Shown here piece by piece: positions 18,109 through 27,135 of a stretch of DNA of 64,000 nucleotides. The notes under the pieces are model-generated. The model worked only from the letters and a program-made list of their open reading frames with translations, was not told the DNA's origin and ran no database searches. The stretch comes from Roseburia_D yibonii (GTDB lineage Bacteria > Bacillota > Clostridia > Lachnospirales > Lachnospiraceae): positions 62,001 through 126,000 of the forward strand of contig NZ_JACOQH010000008.1 of assembly GCF_014297335.1 (NCBI RefSeq), given 5' to 3'. How positions within the stretch are numbered: position 1 is the stretch's first letter; each line of letters opens with the position of its first letter. A program made the position numbers and the translations under genes.

Positions 18109-18197
18109 GTTCTGCCGGAAAAATGTCATCTCACCAACCGGAAATCATCGTTTTAGACTGCGTAAAAAATTTACTTTTCAGGAGGATACTATATTAT

Positions 18198-19082
18198 ATG
18201 AACATTCTCGAATATGAAAATTATCAGGAAAAGAAATCGCACGGGGACGTCGCGTTTCCATATACCACCTACCCCTGCTCGATCCCGCTTGATTTTGCCT
18301 CGGTGCCGGTTCACTGGCATGACGAGATGGAGATCATCTATATTAAGAAGGGACGGGGGCTCATCACGGTAGATTTAAAACAGTATGTCGTCTCCGCCGG
18401 AAGCATCCTTTTTATCATTCCGGGGCAGCTCCACTCGATCGAACAGTACGAACTCGAAAGCATGGAATATGAAAACATCATTTTCAAGCTCGATATTCTG
18501 ATCTCCAAACAGACGGATGCCTGTTCAAGTGATTATTTCCAGCCGCTTTTGGATGGCAGGCTGTCCATTCCTACGCTCTTTGAGCCGGATCACCCCTATT
18601 ATGCGCCGATCGCTGCCTGCGTGGACGGTGCGGATGAGGTCTGTAAGACCTATCCAAAGGCCTATGAGCTTGCCATCAAGGCGCAGCTTTTTTTGATGTT
18701 CCACATTCTGTTTTCCCAGTGCTGCACCGCCGAGGCTCCGCTCAAGAACCGGAAGTCTCTGGAGAAAATGAAACTCATTATTAAATATGTAGAAAATAAT
18801 TATATGGAAAAGATTTCGATCGCCGATATGGCAAAAGAAGCGGGACTGAGCCAGTCGCATTTTATGAAATTCTTTAAAAATACCATGGGAACCTCTTTCA
18901 TTGATTACCTCAATGACTACCGGCTCACCATGGTATCGAGACTGCTTGTCTCTTCGGAATCCTCGATCCTCGATATCGCCGCGGAATCCGGGTTTGACAA
19001 TCTTTCTTATTTTAACCGGATGTTCAAAAAACGTTTTGGCATGACGCCAAGGGAATACCGGAAAAAATTTATGGAAAACTAG
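18198..19082 (+). CDS. AraC-family transcriptional regulator with cupin sensor domain
   Basis: The N-terminal part has a cupin-like sugar-sensing fold (VPVHWHDEMEIIYIKKGRG, IIPGQLHSIEQY). The last 100 residues hold two helix-turn-helix motifs (ISIADMAKEAGLSQSHFMKFFK and SSILDIAAESGFDNLSYFNRMFKKRFGMTPREY), the classic AraC C-terminus. The frame is open upstream to 17937, but that part covers a palindromic leader. The ATG at 18198 follows AGGAGG by 12 bases and gives a normal 294 residues. It is divergent from glgP, so glucan use is one possible target, unproven. Its stop overlaps the convergent EamA gene by 4 nt. Confidence 0.92.
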   Translation: MNILEYENYQEKKSHGDVAFPYTTYPCSIPLDFASVPVHWHDEMEIIYIKKGRGLITVDLKQYVVSAGSILFIIPGQLHSIEQYELESMEYENIIFKLDILISKQTDACSSDYFQPLLDGRLSIPTLFEPDHPYYAPIAACVDGADEVCKTYPKAYELAIKAQLFLMFHILFSQCCTAEAPLKNRKSLEKMKLIIKYVENNYMEKISIADMAKEAGLSQSHFMKFFKNTMGTSFIDYLNDYRLTMVSRLLVSSESSILDIAAESGFDNLSYFNRMFKKRFGMTPREYRKKFMEN

Positions 19083-19960
19083 GCATTTTCCTTCTTTTTC
19101 CCCAATTTCCCGTTATTATATAAAAACATCACCACTGCCATCGCAAGGATCACCACATAGCCAAAGATGCTGTACGCATCCGGCACCTGGCCAAACAGGA
19201 AGAATCCGATGATCGCGGTAAATATGATCTGTGAATAGTCGTAGACCGATATTTCCCGCGCCGGCGCATGAAAGTAGGCTGCCGTGATACAGAACTGTCC
19301 GCTGGTCGCGGCTGCTCCCGCAAGCAGGAGATATAAAAGCTGCATTGCGCTTATCGGCTCAAAATTAAGGATCATGAGCGGTAATGTTGTAAGGCAGGAA
19401 AACGCGGAAAAGAAAAAGATGATGAGTGACCCGCTGCACTTGCGCTGTCCCAAGACACGCACCATGCTGTAAGCCGCTCCTGCCGCGACCCCTCCGCAAA
19501 GACCGGCAAGGGACGCAACGAGGTTTGCATTCGCGAAAGTCGGTTTTATGATAAACAGACTGCCGATAAACGCGCCAGCCACGCAGATTCCCTGCACCAG
19601 TGTCAGATCCTCTTTTAAGATCAGATAGGAAAAGAGGATGACAAAAAACGGTGACATCTTATTTAACATATTCGCGTCTGAAAGCACCAGATGGTCGATC
19701 GCGTAAAAGTTTCCCAAAATTCCGATCGTTCCAAACAGCGCGCGCAGGATCAGAAATTTCAGATTGCCCTTTCCCATCACGATCTTTTCTTTGGAGCGGG
19801 TCATTGTAAATGCCGCCACGCCCACCGCCACAAGGTTACGGAAAAAGCTCTTCTCCACAGAAGGGAGATCTCCCGCAAGACGCACAAACGTGCTCATCCA
19901 TGCAAATGAAAACGCGGAGAGCACAATAAACAGAATACCCAGATTTTTATTTTTTTCCAT
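19079..19960 (-). CDS. EamA/DMT-family metabolite transporter
   Basis: Ten hydrophobic segments arranged as two five-helix EamA repeats span the 293 residues. It opens with GILFIVLSAFSFAWMSTFVR and has LRALFGTIGILGNFYAI in the first repeat and SGQFCITAAYFHAPAREISVYDYSQIIF in the second, as in RhaT/YdcZ-type exporters. The substrate cannot be told from sequence. An AAGGAGATTGGA site precedes the ATG. A hairpin (19983-20009) lies in its leader just below the terminator of the upstream aminotransferase. Confidence 0.9.
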   Translation of the reverse strand: MEKNKNLGILFIVLSAFSFAWMSTFVRLAGDLPSVEKSFFRNLVAVGVAAFTMTRSKEKIVMGKGNLKFLILRALFGTIGILGNFYAIDHLVLSDANMLNKMSPFFVILFSYLILKEDLTLVQGICVAGAFIGSLFIIKPTFANANLVASLAGLCGGVAAGAAYSMVRVLGQRKCSGSLIIFFFSAFSCLTTLPLMILNFEPISAMQLLYLLLAGAAATSGQFCITAAYFHAPAREISVYDYSQIIFTAIIGFFLFGQVPDAYSIFGYVVILAMAVVMFLYNNGKLGKKKENA

Positions 19961-19982
19961 TCCAATCTCCTTTAAGATACAA

Positions 19983-20009
19983 AGCGGGATTTACTGACGA
20001 AATCCCGCT
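19983..20009. other. Perfect 10-bp hairpin between aminotransferase and EamA genes
   Basis: AGCGGGATTT and AAATCCCGCT pair around a 7-base loop. There is no strong U-tract on either strand, so it may be a leader structure of the EamA gene or a second, weaker terminator. Confidence 0.4.
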
Positions 20010-20022
20010 CCCATAACGTGCC

Positions 20023-20056
20023 AAAAAGAGGATGCCGCGCGGCACCCTCTCTTTTC
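20023..20056 (-). terminator. Terminator downstream of the first aminotransferase
   Basis: AAAGAGAGGGTGCC and GGCATCCTCTTT pair on the minus strand with a GCGC turn and end in TTTTT. Confidence 0.8.
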
Positions 20057-20057
20057 T

Positions 20058-21344
20058 TTATTTTGTTTCCAGTAATTTTTCCACGCTCGCAAGTTTGACA
20101 CATACCACAAAGATCTCCGCTGCCATCTTTAAGTCTTCCATGGTCGGGAAAGACGGAGCGATACGGATCACAGAGTCTTTCGGATCTTTTCCGTATGGGA
20201 ACGGCGCTCCGGCTCCGGTCAGGGTCACGCCGGCTTCTTTTGCCTTTGCGACGATAGACTTCGCACAGCCCTCTAAGGATTCAAAACAGATAAAGTATCC
20301 GCCCTTCGGGTTGATCCAGGAACCGATTTCCAGTCCGCCCAGTTCCTCGGAAAGTACCTTTTCTACCATCTCGAACTTCGGACGCATGATCGCTGCCTGT
20401 TTCATCATCTGCTTTTTCACGCCATCCATGTCTTTGAAGTAGCGCACATGACGGAGCTGGTTTACCTTGTCATAACCGATGGTCTGTACGGTAAACTGCT
20501 TTTTGATAAACTCAAGGTTTGCTTTGGATGCCGCAAGTGCCGCAACACCGCCGCCCGCGAAGCTGATCTTTGATGTGGAGCAGAATTCGTAGACCATATC
20601 CGGATTTCCTGCTTTTTCGCACTCACTTAAAATATCAAGGATCTCATCCTGGTCATCTTCATATAAATGATGTACCACATAAGCGTTGTCCCAGAAGATA
20701 CGGAAATCTTCTGCCGCCGGTTTTAATGCCGCGAATCTCTTTACCACTTCATCCGAATAGGAGATTCCCTGCGGATTGGAGTATTTTGGTACACACCAGA
20801 TTCCCTTTACCGCCGCGTCTTCGGAAACGTATTGCTCTACCAGATCCATATCCGGTCCTTCCGCTGTCATCGGAATATTGATCATTTCGATGCCAAAGAA
20901 CTCCGTTACTTTAAAATGTCTGTCATATCCAGGTACCGGACAGAGGAATTTGACTTTGTCCAGTTTACACCACGGTGTGCTTCCCATCACACCATGGGTC
21001 ATGGAGCGGGAAACGGTATCATACATGATATTTAAGCTGGCATTTCCATAAACCAGAACATTTTCCGGGTTCACGCCCATCATGCCTGCCATAAAACGTT
21101 TTGCTTCCGGGATTCCATCCATTCCGCCATAATTTCTGCAGTCAGTTCCATCCTCGCTGTGCAGATCCGCACTGCTGTTTAACACATCCATCATCGGCAT
21201 CGTGAGATCCAACTGTTCCTCCGATGGTTTTCCTCTTGCCATGTTAAGAGAAAGTCCTCTCTTCTGCCACTCCTTGTAGGCCGCCTCAAGGCTTTCTTTT
21301 TCCTTACATAATTCCTCTTTTGTCATTTCCTGATATGACTGCAT
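20058..21344 (-). CDS. Type Ic aspartate aminotransferase-like PLP enzyme (copy 1)
   Basis: A fold-type I PLP enzyme of the bacterial type Ic aspartate aminotransferase group. It has LNMARGKPSEEQLDL and DCRNYGGMDGIPEAK near the N-terminus, the asparagine/aspartate site IFWDNAYVVHHLY, the Schiff-base lysine in CSTSKISFAGGG, and a C-terminal RIAPSFP with the substrate arginine. The ATG at 21344 follows GAGGAGGA by 7-8 bases, preferred over an ATG 8 codons upstream. A second, closely similar copy lies at 49622-50902. It probably supplies aspartate or links amino-acid and 2-oxoacid pools. Confidence 0.9.
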   Translation of the reverse strand: MQSYQEMTKEELCKEKESLEAAYKEWQKRGLSLNMARGKPSEEQLDLTMPMMDVLNSSADLHSEDGTDCRNYGGMDGIPEAKRFMAGMMGVNPENVLVYGNASLNIMYDTVSRSMTHGVMGSTPWCKLDKVKFLCPVPGYDRHFKVTEFFGIEMINIPMTAEGPDMDLVEQYVSEDAAVKGIWCVPKYSNPQGISYSDEVVKRFAALKPAAEDFRIFWDNAYVVHHLYEDDQDEILDILSECEKAGNPDMVYEFCSTSKISFAGGGVAALAASKANLEFIKKQFTVQTIGYDKVNQLRHVRYFKDMDGVKKQMMKQAAIMRPKFEMVEKVLSEELGGLEIGSWINPKGGYFICFESLEGCAKSIVAKAKEAGVTLTGAGAPFPYGKDPKDSVIRIAPSFPTMEDLKMAAEIFVVCVKLASVEKLLETK

Positions 21345-21374
21345 AATTGAATCCTCCTCGTGCTTCACACTCTG

Positions 21375-22715
21375 TTAGTTCTGTTCGGATGATCCGGCTG
21401 ATTCCCGAAGCATCTTTAAATGAGCTTTTATATCTTTTTCATACCCGATGTCCGTTGGATGATAAAATGTCACATCCTCCATGCCATCCGGCAGATATTG
21501 CTGGTTTACATAATGGCTCGGATAAGAATGGGCATATTTGTATCCCACGCCATGTCCCAGTTTTCCCGCTGATTTGTAGTGGGAATCCTGTAAATGAACC
21601 GGAATCGCTCCGGTTTTATGGCTCTTAATATAGGAAAGCGCCTCATCCACTGCCATATACGATGCATTGCTCTTTGGCGCGCTCGCCACATAGGTGACTG
21701 CCTCCGCTAATATGATGCGTGCCTCCGGCATTCCGATGCGTTCGACTGCTGTTGCAGCAGCCGCCGCGACTGTAAGCGCGTTCGGATCTGCCATTCCAAC
21801 ATCCTCCGCCGCACAGATCATGATCCTGCGCGAGATAAAGCGGATATCCTCTCCCGCGTAAAGCATCCGCGCGAGATAATAAAGCGCCGCATCCGGGTCT
21901 GAACCACGCATACTCTTGATAAACGCGGAAATCGTATCATAGTGGTTATCCCCGCTCTTATCGTAACGCACCACCCGTTTCTGGATGCATTCCTGGGCGA
22001 CCTCCAATGTGATATGGATGATCCCGTCCGCACTCCGCTCTGTCGTCAGAATTCCAAGCTCAATGGCAGTAAGCGCCGCACGCGCATCCCCGTTTGCCAC
22101 GTCCGCCAAAAATTCCAGTGCGTCATCATCCATTTTCGCGTTGTACGCCCCCATGCCTTTTTCTCTGTCCGAAACGGCACGGCAAAGCAATGTCTTGATA
22201 TCTTCTTTTCCAAGTGCGCGCAGCTCAAAGATCACCGAGCGGGACAAAAGCGCCCCGTTTACCTCAAAATACGGATTCTCCGTGGTGGCTCCGATCAGAA
22301 TGATCGTGCCGTCCTCCACATACGGAAGCAGATAATCCTGCTGTCCCTTGTTGAACCGGTGGATCTCATCGATGAACAGGATCGTCTTTTTCCCGTACAT
22401 TCCCTGATTGTTCTTCGCCTTTTCGATCACATCCTCCATATCCTTTTTCCCGGCGCTGGTCGCATTGATCTGCATGAAATCCGCGCTGGTCGTATGGGCG
22501 ATCACCTTCGCAAGCGTTGTCTTTCCGGTTCCCGGAGGTCCGTAAAAAATAATCGAGCTTAATTTGTCCGCCTTGATCGCGCGGTAGAGCAGCTTATCTT
22601 TTCCTATGATATGCTGCTGTCCGACAACCTCATCTAAGGTCGTCGGCCGTAAACGGCTCGCGAGCGGTGCCTCTTTTTCCATATTCTGCTCTCTCATGTA
22701 ATCGAACAAGTCCAT
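21375..22715 (-). CDS. rarA: Replication-associated recombination protein A
   Basis: RarA/MgsA is an AAA+ ATPase related to clamp loaders that acts at stalled replication forks. It has RLRPTTLDEVVGQQHIIG, Walker A GPPGTGKTTLAK, Walker B LFIDEIHRFNK, sensor GATTENPYFEVN, and the C-terminal tetramerisation part beginning SGDNHYDTISAFIKSMRGSDPDAALYYLARML. Length 446 is standard. It is a single gene with an upstream promoter at 22808-22836. Confidence 0.95.
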   Translation of the reverse strand: MDLFDYMREQNMEKEAPLASRLRPTTLDEVVGQQHIIGKDKLLYRAIKADKLSSIIFYGPPGTGKTTLAKVIAHTTSADFMQINATSAGKKDMEDVIEKAKNNQGMYGKKTILFIDEIHRFNKGQQDYLLPYVEDGTIILIGATTENPYFEVNGALLSRSVIFELRALGKEDIKTLLCRAVSDREKGMGAYNAKMDDDALEFLADVANGDARAALTAIELGILTTERSADGIIHITLEVAQECIQKRVVRYDKSGDNHYDTISAFIKSMRGSDPDAALYYLARMLYAGEDIRFISRRIMICAAEDVGMADPNALTVAAAAATAVERIGMPEARIILAEAVTYVASAPKSNASYMAVDEALSYIKSHKTGAIPVHLQDSHYKSAGKLGHGVGYKYAHSYPSHYVNQQYLPDGMEDVTFYHPTDIGYEKDIKAHLKMLRESAGSSEQN

Positions 22716-22807
22716 ATTTTCCCTCTTATGCGTACATGTGTCTGCTTCCCGCTGACACTATGGTCAAAAAAATATCACTCACATTAAGATACGACACTTT
22801 ATTTCTC

Positions 22808-22836
22808 ATTACAATAGAAAATTATATTTTCTCCAA
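22808..22836 (-). promoter_or_regulatory. Promoter of rarA
   Basis: TTGGAG (22836-22831) and TGTAAT (22813-22808) are 17 bases apart in an A/T-rich stretch. Confidence 0.45.
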
Positions 22837-22847
22837 TATGACGATAT

Positions 22848-23534
22848 TTACTCAAAAATCAATTCATCGACTGTGACAAATTCATAACCGTCCTGTTTCA
22901 TTTTATCGATCAGATCGAGGGCTGCCGTCACGCTGGTCGCATAGGCATCATGCATTAAAATGATCTCGCCGTCCTTTGCCTTCCCGAGTACCTTGCTCTC
23001 AATGCTTGCCACATTCTGCACTTCCCAGTCCCTGGTATCGATGTCCCAGAGTGTCACGATCATATTCATATCTTCGTCCAGTTTGTTTTTCACACTTCCA
23101 AACGGTGGGCGCAGATATTCCGGATATTCGCCGGTCACTTTGTAGATCGCGTCATTCGTCTTTTTTATCTGGGTACACGCCTCCGATTCACACAGCGCGC
23201 CCAGATTCACATGGTCGTACGAATGATTGCCGATCAGATGCCCTTCCTCGTGCATCCGCTTTACAATATCCGGATATAATTCCACCTGGTTTCCAAGCAG
23301 AAAAAAGGTGGCCTTTACCTCCCGGTCCTTTAATCCGTCCAGCAGCTTTTCTGTGTATTCGGGATTTGGGCCGTCATCAAAGGTAAGCGCCACCCGCTTT
23401 GTCTCTTCCTGTATCATCTCATTCCTCTTTCCGGTCTCGACCGCCGCGTTTAAAAAACGCTGCTGAAAGACGAGACACAATAAAAATACTGCCATAACGC
23501 AGTCAAAAAATACCACGATCCGAACCCGTTTCAT
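22848..23534 (-). CDS. Polysaccharide deacetylase (NodB domain)
   Basis: A membrane-anchored deacetylase, probably acting on peptidoglycan or another cell-wall glycan. One N-terminal signal anchor (residues 5-23) is followed by the NodB domain: RVALTFDDGPN with the first aspartates, GNHSYDHVN with the metal histidines, LRPPFGSV, and LWDIDTRDW and EIILMHDAYA toward the end. Length 228 fits PdaA-like enzymes. Its ATG stands directly after the U-tract of the clpB terminator. Its only ribosome site (AGGA) lies in the 3' arm of that hairpin. Confidence 0.92.
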   Translation of the reverse strand: MKRVRIVVFFDCVMAVFLLCLVFQQRFLNAAVETGKRNEMIQEETKRVALTFDDGPNPEYTEKLLDGLKDREVKATFFLLGNQVELYPDIVKRMHEEGHLIGNHSYDHVNLGALCESEACTQIKKTNDAIYKVTGEYPEYLRPPFGSVKNKLDEDMNMIVTLWDIDTRDWEVQNVASIESKVLGKAKDGEIILMHDAYATSVTAALDLIDKMKQDGYEFVTVDELIFE

Positions 23535-23602
23535 AAAAAAAATCCTGCTTTCCCTGTCTCAATAGTTTATGACACAGGGAATGTACACCATGCAGGATTT
23601 TT
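23535..23602 (-). terminator. Terminator downstream of clpB, overlapping the deacetylase ribosome site
   Basis: Two stacked helices form on the minus strand: AAAAATCCTGC with GCAGGATTTTT and TTCCCTGT with ACAGGGAA, followed by eight Ts. The terminal GCAGGA arm is also the only ribosome-binding sequence for the gene that starts at 23534. Confidence 0.8.
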
Positions 23603-23614
23603 CTTATTTATCAC

Positions 23615-26206
23615 TTAGTTCTTTTGTTTTGCGGATGCCTTTAAGGTACCATCCACCACATCGATCGCAATCGTATCCCCGGCTCTCACTTCATCCGCGA
23701 GGATCAGTTTTGCCGCGAGTGTCTCAACGGTCTTTTGCAGATAACGCTTTAACGGTCTTGCGCCGTAGGTCGGATCATATCCGTGTGCCACGACATATTC
23801 TTCCGCCGCCGGCGTAAGTGCCACGGAGATCTCCTTGTCTTCGAGTCTGTGGTTTAAGTCATCCATCAGCAAGTGGATGATATTTCCGATATTGTCCTTG
23901 GTGAGCGGCTTGAACATGATGATCTCATCCAGACGGTTCAAAAACTCCGGTCTGAAATGACCACGCAGCTCATTCATAACCGCTTCCTCGCACTCCGGAT
24001 TGATATTGCCGTTTTCGTCAATGCCCTCCAGCAGATGCGCGGAGCCAAGGTTTGATGTCATAATGAGGATCGTGTTCTTAAAGTCCACGGTTCTGCCCTG
24101 GGAATCGGTGATACGTCCGTCATCCAGCACCTGAAGCAGGATATTGAATACATCCGGATGCGCTTTTTCCACCTCATCAAACAGTACGACCGAGTACGGT
24201 TTTCTTCTGACTGCCTCGGTGAGCTGTCCGCCCTCTTCATAGCCTACATATCCCGGAGGCGCTCCGATCAGACGGGACACGGAATATTTCTCCATGTACT
24301 CACTCATATCAAGACGTACCATGTTGCTCTCATCATCAAACAGGCTCGCCGCCAGTGCTTTGGCAAGCTCCGTTTTTCCGACACCGGTAGGTCCGAGGAA
24401 CAGAAACGAACCGATCGGCTTGGTCGGGTCTTTGATGCCCGCTTTGGAACGGATGATCGCCTCAGTCACTTTTGTGACGCCCTCATCCTGTCCGACGACC
24501 CGTTTGTGCAGTTCTTCATCGAGATGCAGGGTCTTGTTTCTCTCGCTCTCATTTAATTTTGCAACCGGAATGCCTGTCCAGCGGGAAATGATACGCGCGA
24601 TCTCCTCATCCGTCACACTCTCATGTACCAGAGAGAGGTCTTCGTTTTTCACCTTGTCTTCCTCGATGGCAAGCTGTTCCTCTAACTGCGGCAGTCTGCC
24701 GTACTGTAATTCCGCCGCTTTATTTAAATCATAATTCTGTTTTGCCTGCTCGATCTCCTTGCGCAGTCCCTCCAGTTCTTCTCTTAATTTCTGGACTTTT
24801 TCGACTGCCTTCTTTTCGTTATCCCACTGCGCCTTTTTGGTATCAAACTCGGTACGCAGATCCGCCAGTTCTTTCTGCAGGTTTTCCAGACGTTCTTTGC
24901 TTAAGTGGTCTTCTTCTTTCTTTAATGCCGTCTCCTCGATCTCCATCTGCATCACACGGCGGTGCAGTTCATCAAGTTCGGTCGGCATGGAATCCAGTTC
25001 CGTCTTAATGAGCGCACATGCCTCATCCACAAGATCGATCGCTTTATCCGGCAGGAAACGATCCGAAATATAACGGTTCGAGAGCACTGCTGCGGATACT
25101 AACGCAGAGTCTGTGATCTTTACTCCGTGGAATACTTCATAGCGCTCCTTTAAGCCACGCAGGATCGAAATCGTATCCTCAACGGTCGGCTCATCCACCA
25201 TGACCGGCTGGAAACGACGTTCGAGCGCCGCATCCTTTTCAATGTATTCGCGGTACTCATCGAGTGTCGTCGCGCCGATACAATGCAGTTCACCTCTTGC
25301 AAGCATCGGTTTTAACAGCTGTCCCGCATCCATCGCGCCATCTGTCTTGCCGGCGCCCACGATCGTATGCAGCTCATCGATGAATAATATGATCTGTCCC
25401 TCGGATTTTTTGATTTCATCAAGAACCGCTTTTAAACGTTCCTCAAATTCACCACGGTATTTCGCTCCGGCTACTAAGGCGCCCATATCAAGCGCAAACA
25501 GTTTTTTGTCCTTTAAACCCTCCGGCACATCGCCTCTTACGATACGCTGCGCAAGTCCTTCTACAACTGCGGTTTTACCGACACCGGGTTCACCGATCAA
25601 AACCGGATTGTTCTTGGTCTTTCTCGAAAGGATCCGAACCACATTCCGGATCTCGGAATCCCTGCCGATGACCGGGTCAAGCTTCTGGTCTCTCGCGCGC
25701 TCCACCATGTCGTAACCGTATTTTTCCAGTGTATCATACGTTGCCTCCGGGTTGTCGGACGTCACACGCTGGTTGCCACGAACCGTGGAAAGTGCCTGTA
25801 AAAAGCGCTCCTTGGTAATGCCAAACTCCTTAAAGAGTTCTTTCATTGCCTTGTTCGGATATTTCAATAAGGTAAGGAACAGATGCTCCACGGAAACGTA
25901 TTCATCGCCCATGCGCTTTGCCTCATCCTCCGCGCTGATCAAAACCTTGTTCAGATCCTGTCCGATGTAGACCTGTCCGCCGGATACCTTTACCCGTTCC
26001 GCGAGCTTGCTCTCGGCACTGTTTAAAAAGTATTCCTTGTTGATCTCCATTTTCTCGATCAGCTTTAAGATCAGGCCGTCTTCCTGACGCAGCAGAGCGA
26101 CTAAGAGATGTTCCTGCTCAATCTCCTGATTTCCGTATTCATATGCTAATTTTTCACAATCATTGATTGCTTCCACTGATTTCTGTGTAAATTTCTGGAT
26201 ATTCAT
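23615..26206 (-). CDS. clpB: ATP-dependent disaggregase ClpB
   Basis: ClpB pulls apart aggregated proteins together with DnaK. The protein has the double-repeat N domain (NIQKFTQKSVEAINDCEKLAYEY), a first AAA+ module with GEPGVGKTAVVEG, a long coiled-coil middle domain (about residues 405-520), and a second AAA+ module with GPTGVGKTELAK followed by the typical EYMEKYSVSRLIGAPPGYVGYEEGG. Length 863 is normal. Expression is under CIRCE/HrcA control, as seen directly upstream. A strong terminator closes the unit. Confidence 0.97.
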   Translation of the reverse strand: MNIQKFTQKSVEAINDCEKLAYEYGNQEIEQEHLLVALLRQEDGLILKLIEKMEINKEYFLNSAESKLAERVKVSGGQVYIGQDLNKVLISAEDEAKRMGDEYVSVEHLFLTLLKYPNKAMKELFKEFGITKERFLQALSTVRGNQRVTSDNPEATYDTLEKYGYDMVERARDQKLDPVIGRDSEIRNVVRILSRKTKNNPVLIGEPGVGKTAVVEGLAQRIVRGDVPEGLKDKKLFALDMGALVAGAKYRGEFEERLKAVLDEIKKSEGQIILFIDELHTIVGAGKTDGAMDAGQLLKPMLARGELHCIGATTLDEYREYIEKDAALERRFQPVMVDEPTVEDTISILRGLKERYEVFHGVKITDSALVSAAVLSNRYISDRFLPDKAIDLVDEACALIKTELDSMPTELDELHRRVMQMEIEETALKKEEDHLSKERLENLQKELADLRTEFDTKKAQWDNEKKAVEKVQKLREELEGLRKEIEQAKQNYDLNKAAELQYGRLPQLEEQLAIEEDKVKNEDLSLVHESVTDEEIARIISRWTGIPVAKLNESERNKTLHLDEELHKRVVGQDEGVTKVTEAIIRSKAGIKDPTKPIGSFLFLGPTGVGKTELAKALAASLFDDESNMVRLDMSEYMEKYSVSRLIGAPPGYVGYEEGGQLTEAVRRKPYSVVLFDEVEKAHPDVFNILLQVLDDGRITDSQGRTVDFKNTILIMTSNLGSAHLLEGIDENGNINPECEEAVMNELRGHFRPEFLNRLDEIIMFKPLTKDNIGNIIHLLMDDLNHRLEDKEISVALTPAAEEYVVAHGYDPTYGARPLKRYLQKTVETLAAKLILADEVRAGDTIAIDVVDGTLKASAKQKN

Positions 26207-26271
26207 GATATTTCCTCCTTCCTATCCAAATCCATAGGGTTATTGCTAACCTTTTTCTTTGTTCTAGTGTA

Positions 26272-26300
26272 GGTATATCACGTTTTGTTAGCACTGTCAA
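26272..26300 (-). promoter_or_regulatory. clpB promoter
   Basis: TTGACA (26300-26295) lies inside the CIRCE operator and TATACC (26277-26272) 17 bases downstream. HrcA bound to the operator would cover the -35 box. Confidence 0.65.
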
Positions 26301-26314
26301 TAGATGAGTGCTAA
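26288..26314. promoter_or_regulatory. CIRCE operator (HrcA site) of clpB
   Basis: TTAGCACTG, nine bases, GAGTGCTAA: one mismatch from the CIRCE consensus TTAGCACTC-N9-GAGTGCTAA. HrcA is the known repressor for this site. The GAGTGCTAATT half is also one end of the inserted element. Confidence 0.9.
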
Positions 26315-26317
26315 TTA
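26297..26317. repeat. Left attachment-like site of the integrated element (GAGTGCTAATT)
   Basis: TCAA, five bases, GAGTGCTAATT is matched in the same orientation at 34011-34031. The shared 11-base core plus TCAA brackets the AT-rich block that carries the broken integrase and the potassium genes, as expected for the att sites of a tyrosine recombinase. Confidence 0.55.
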
Positions 26318-26398
26318 TTTTGTGAAGATTTTGTGAAGCCTTGATTTTACGGGCTTCACAGGGATTTTTCACTTGCTTTCGCACTCGTTTTTCTTGAT

Positions 26399-26468
26399 TT
26401 GACCACATTTTTACCACAAATTCTTGGAAAAATATATTCGTCTGATTTTCTTACCACATTTTACGACG
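26399..26468. repeat. TTGACCACA/TTACSACA motif cluster, left end of the element
   Basis: TTGACCACATTTTTACCACAAA and then TTACCACATTTTACGACGACGAC occur between the left att-like site and the integrase stop. The same kind of cluster lies at 33874-33904. Their position suggests integrase arm-binding sites. Confidence 0.45.
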
Positions 26469-26480
26469 ACGACTTATGGT

Positions 26481-27082
26481 TTATACCACAGCAGGTGCGG
26501 TTTCTGGCAGGTTCATTTTAGACATCTCGTTCTCCACATGAGACTTCTCTGCAATATGATTGTAGACATTCATTGTGATCTGTGCATCTGAATGGCCCAT
26601 CACATACTGCATAACTTTGGGATTGACATTGTTCTCACCCAATCTGGTACATCCCGTATGACGAAGAGTATGCGATGAAATGGGAGGCATCAGGTTCAGC
26701 TCTCTCTGTTTACGGAACGCATCATATACCATCTGTGTCATAGGAATGTCTCTGATTCCTGCATCATTGGAAGATGAGGCTTATACACATTACTCTGTTC
26801 AACAAATTTCAAAAGTTTTTCCTGCTGTTCCAGTGTCAGTGCTTCTTTCTCTTTTGCCGGAGCCCCATAATCTCCAAGTGTTCCAGTTACCGGATTCTTA
26901 CGGATAATCCCGTCTTCCACTGCCAGTTCAAAACTGGGATTCAATAAACCATAAAGGCCTTTGATCGTGCTGTGTGCCAGTCCTTCATCTGACAATGCTG
27001 AAAAGAACGTCCTTACGTGAGATGTCTTAAAATCCACAACACGAATGTTTCCCAAAGTATTTCGTATCCGGTAGTCCCACAT
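26481..27082 (-). pseudogene. Tyrosine integrase remnant (N-terminally truncated, internal deletion)
   Basis: Two abutting frames share one gene. The upstream part (26738-27082) matches the SAM-like core-binding domain (VDFKTSHVRTFFSALSDEGLAHSTIKGLYGLL). The downstream part (26481-26741) is the end of the catalytic domain with HTLRHTGCTR, the GHSDAQITM histidine box and the nucleophile tyrosine in VYNHI. The joint runs from KFVEQSNVYKPHL into a different frame reading SSNDAGIRDIPM. The block with the first catalytic arginine is therefore missing and the frame is shifted. The N-terminal arm-binding domain is absent too. Not functional as it stands. Confidence 0.85.
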
Positions 27083-27135
27083 ACGGATACAAATCTATAA
27101 CTTATATTCCAACTTTAACTATGGTGTTGTGAAGT

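Larger units (their letters stand above)
17861..18197. other. Intergenic region between glgP and the AraC gene (337 bases)
   Basis: This gap holds the glgP upstream region (a TATAAT at about 17919-17924 read on the minus strand, without a clear -35), a plus-strand promoter at 17947-17976, and the folded leader element at 18015-18108. No gene is supported, although a plus-strand frame stays open through it into the AraC gene. Confidence 0.6.

Noticed and set aside
17937..18197. Upstream extension of the AraC reading frame
   Set aside because: The extra 87 codons cover the promoter and palindromic leader, lack a ribosome site and do not resemble any AraC N-terminus.
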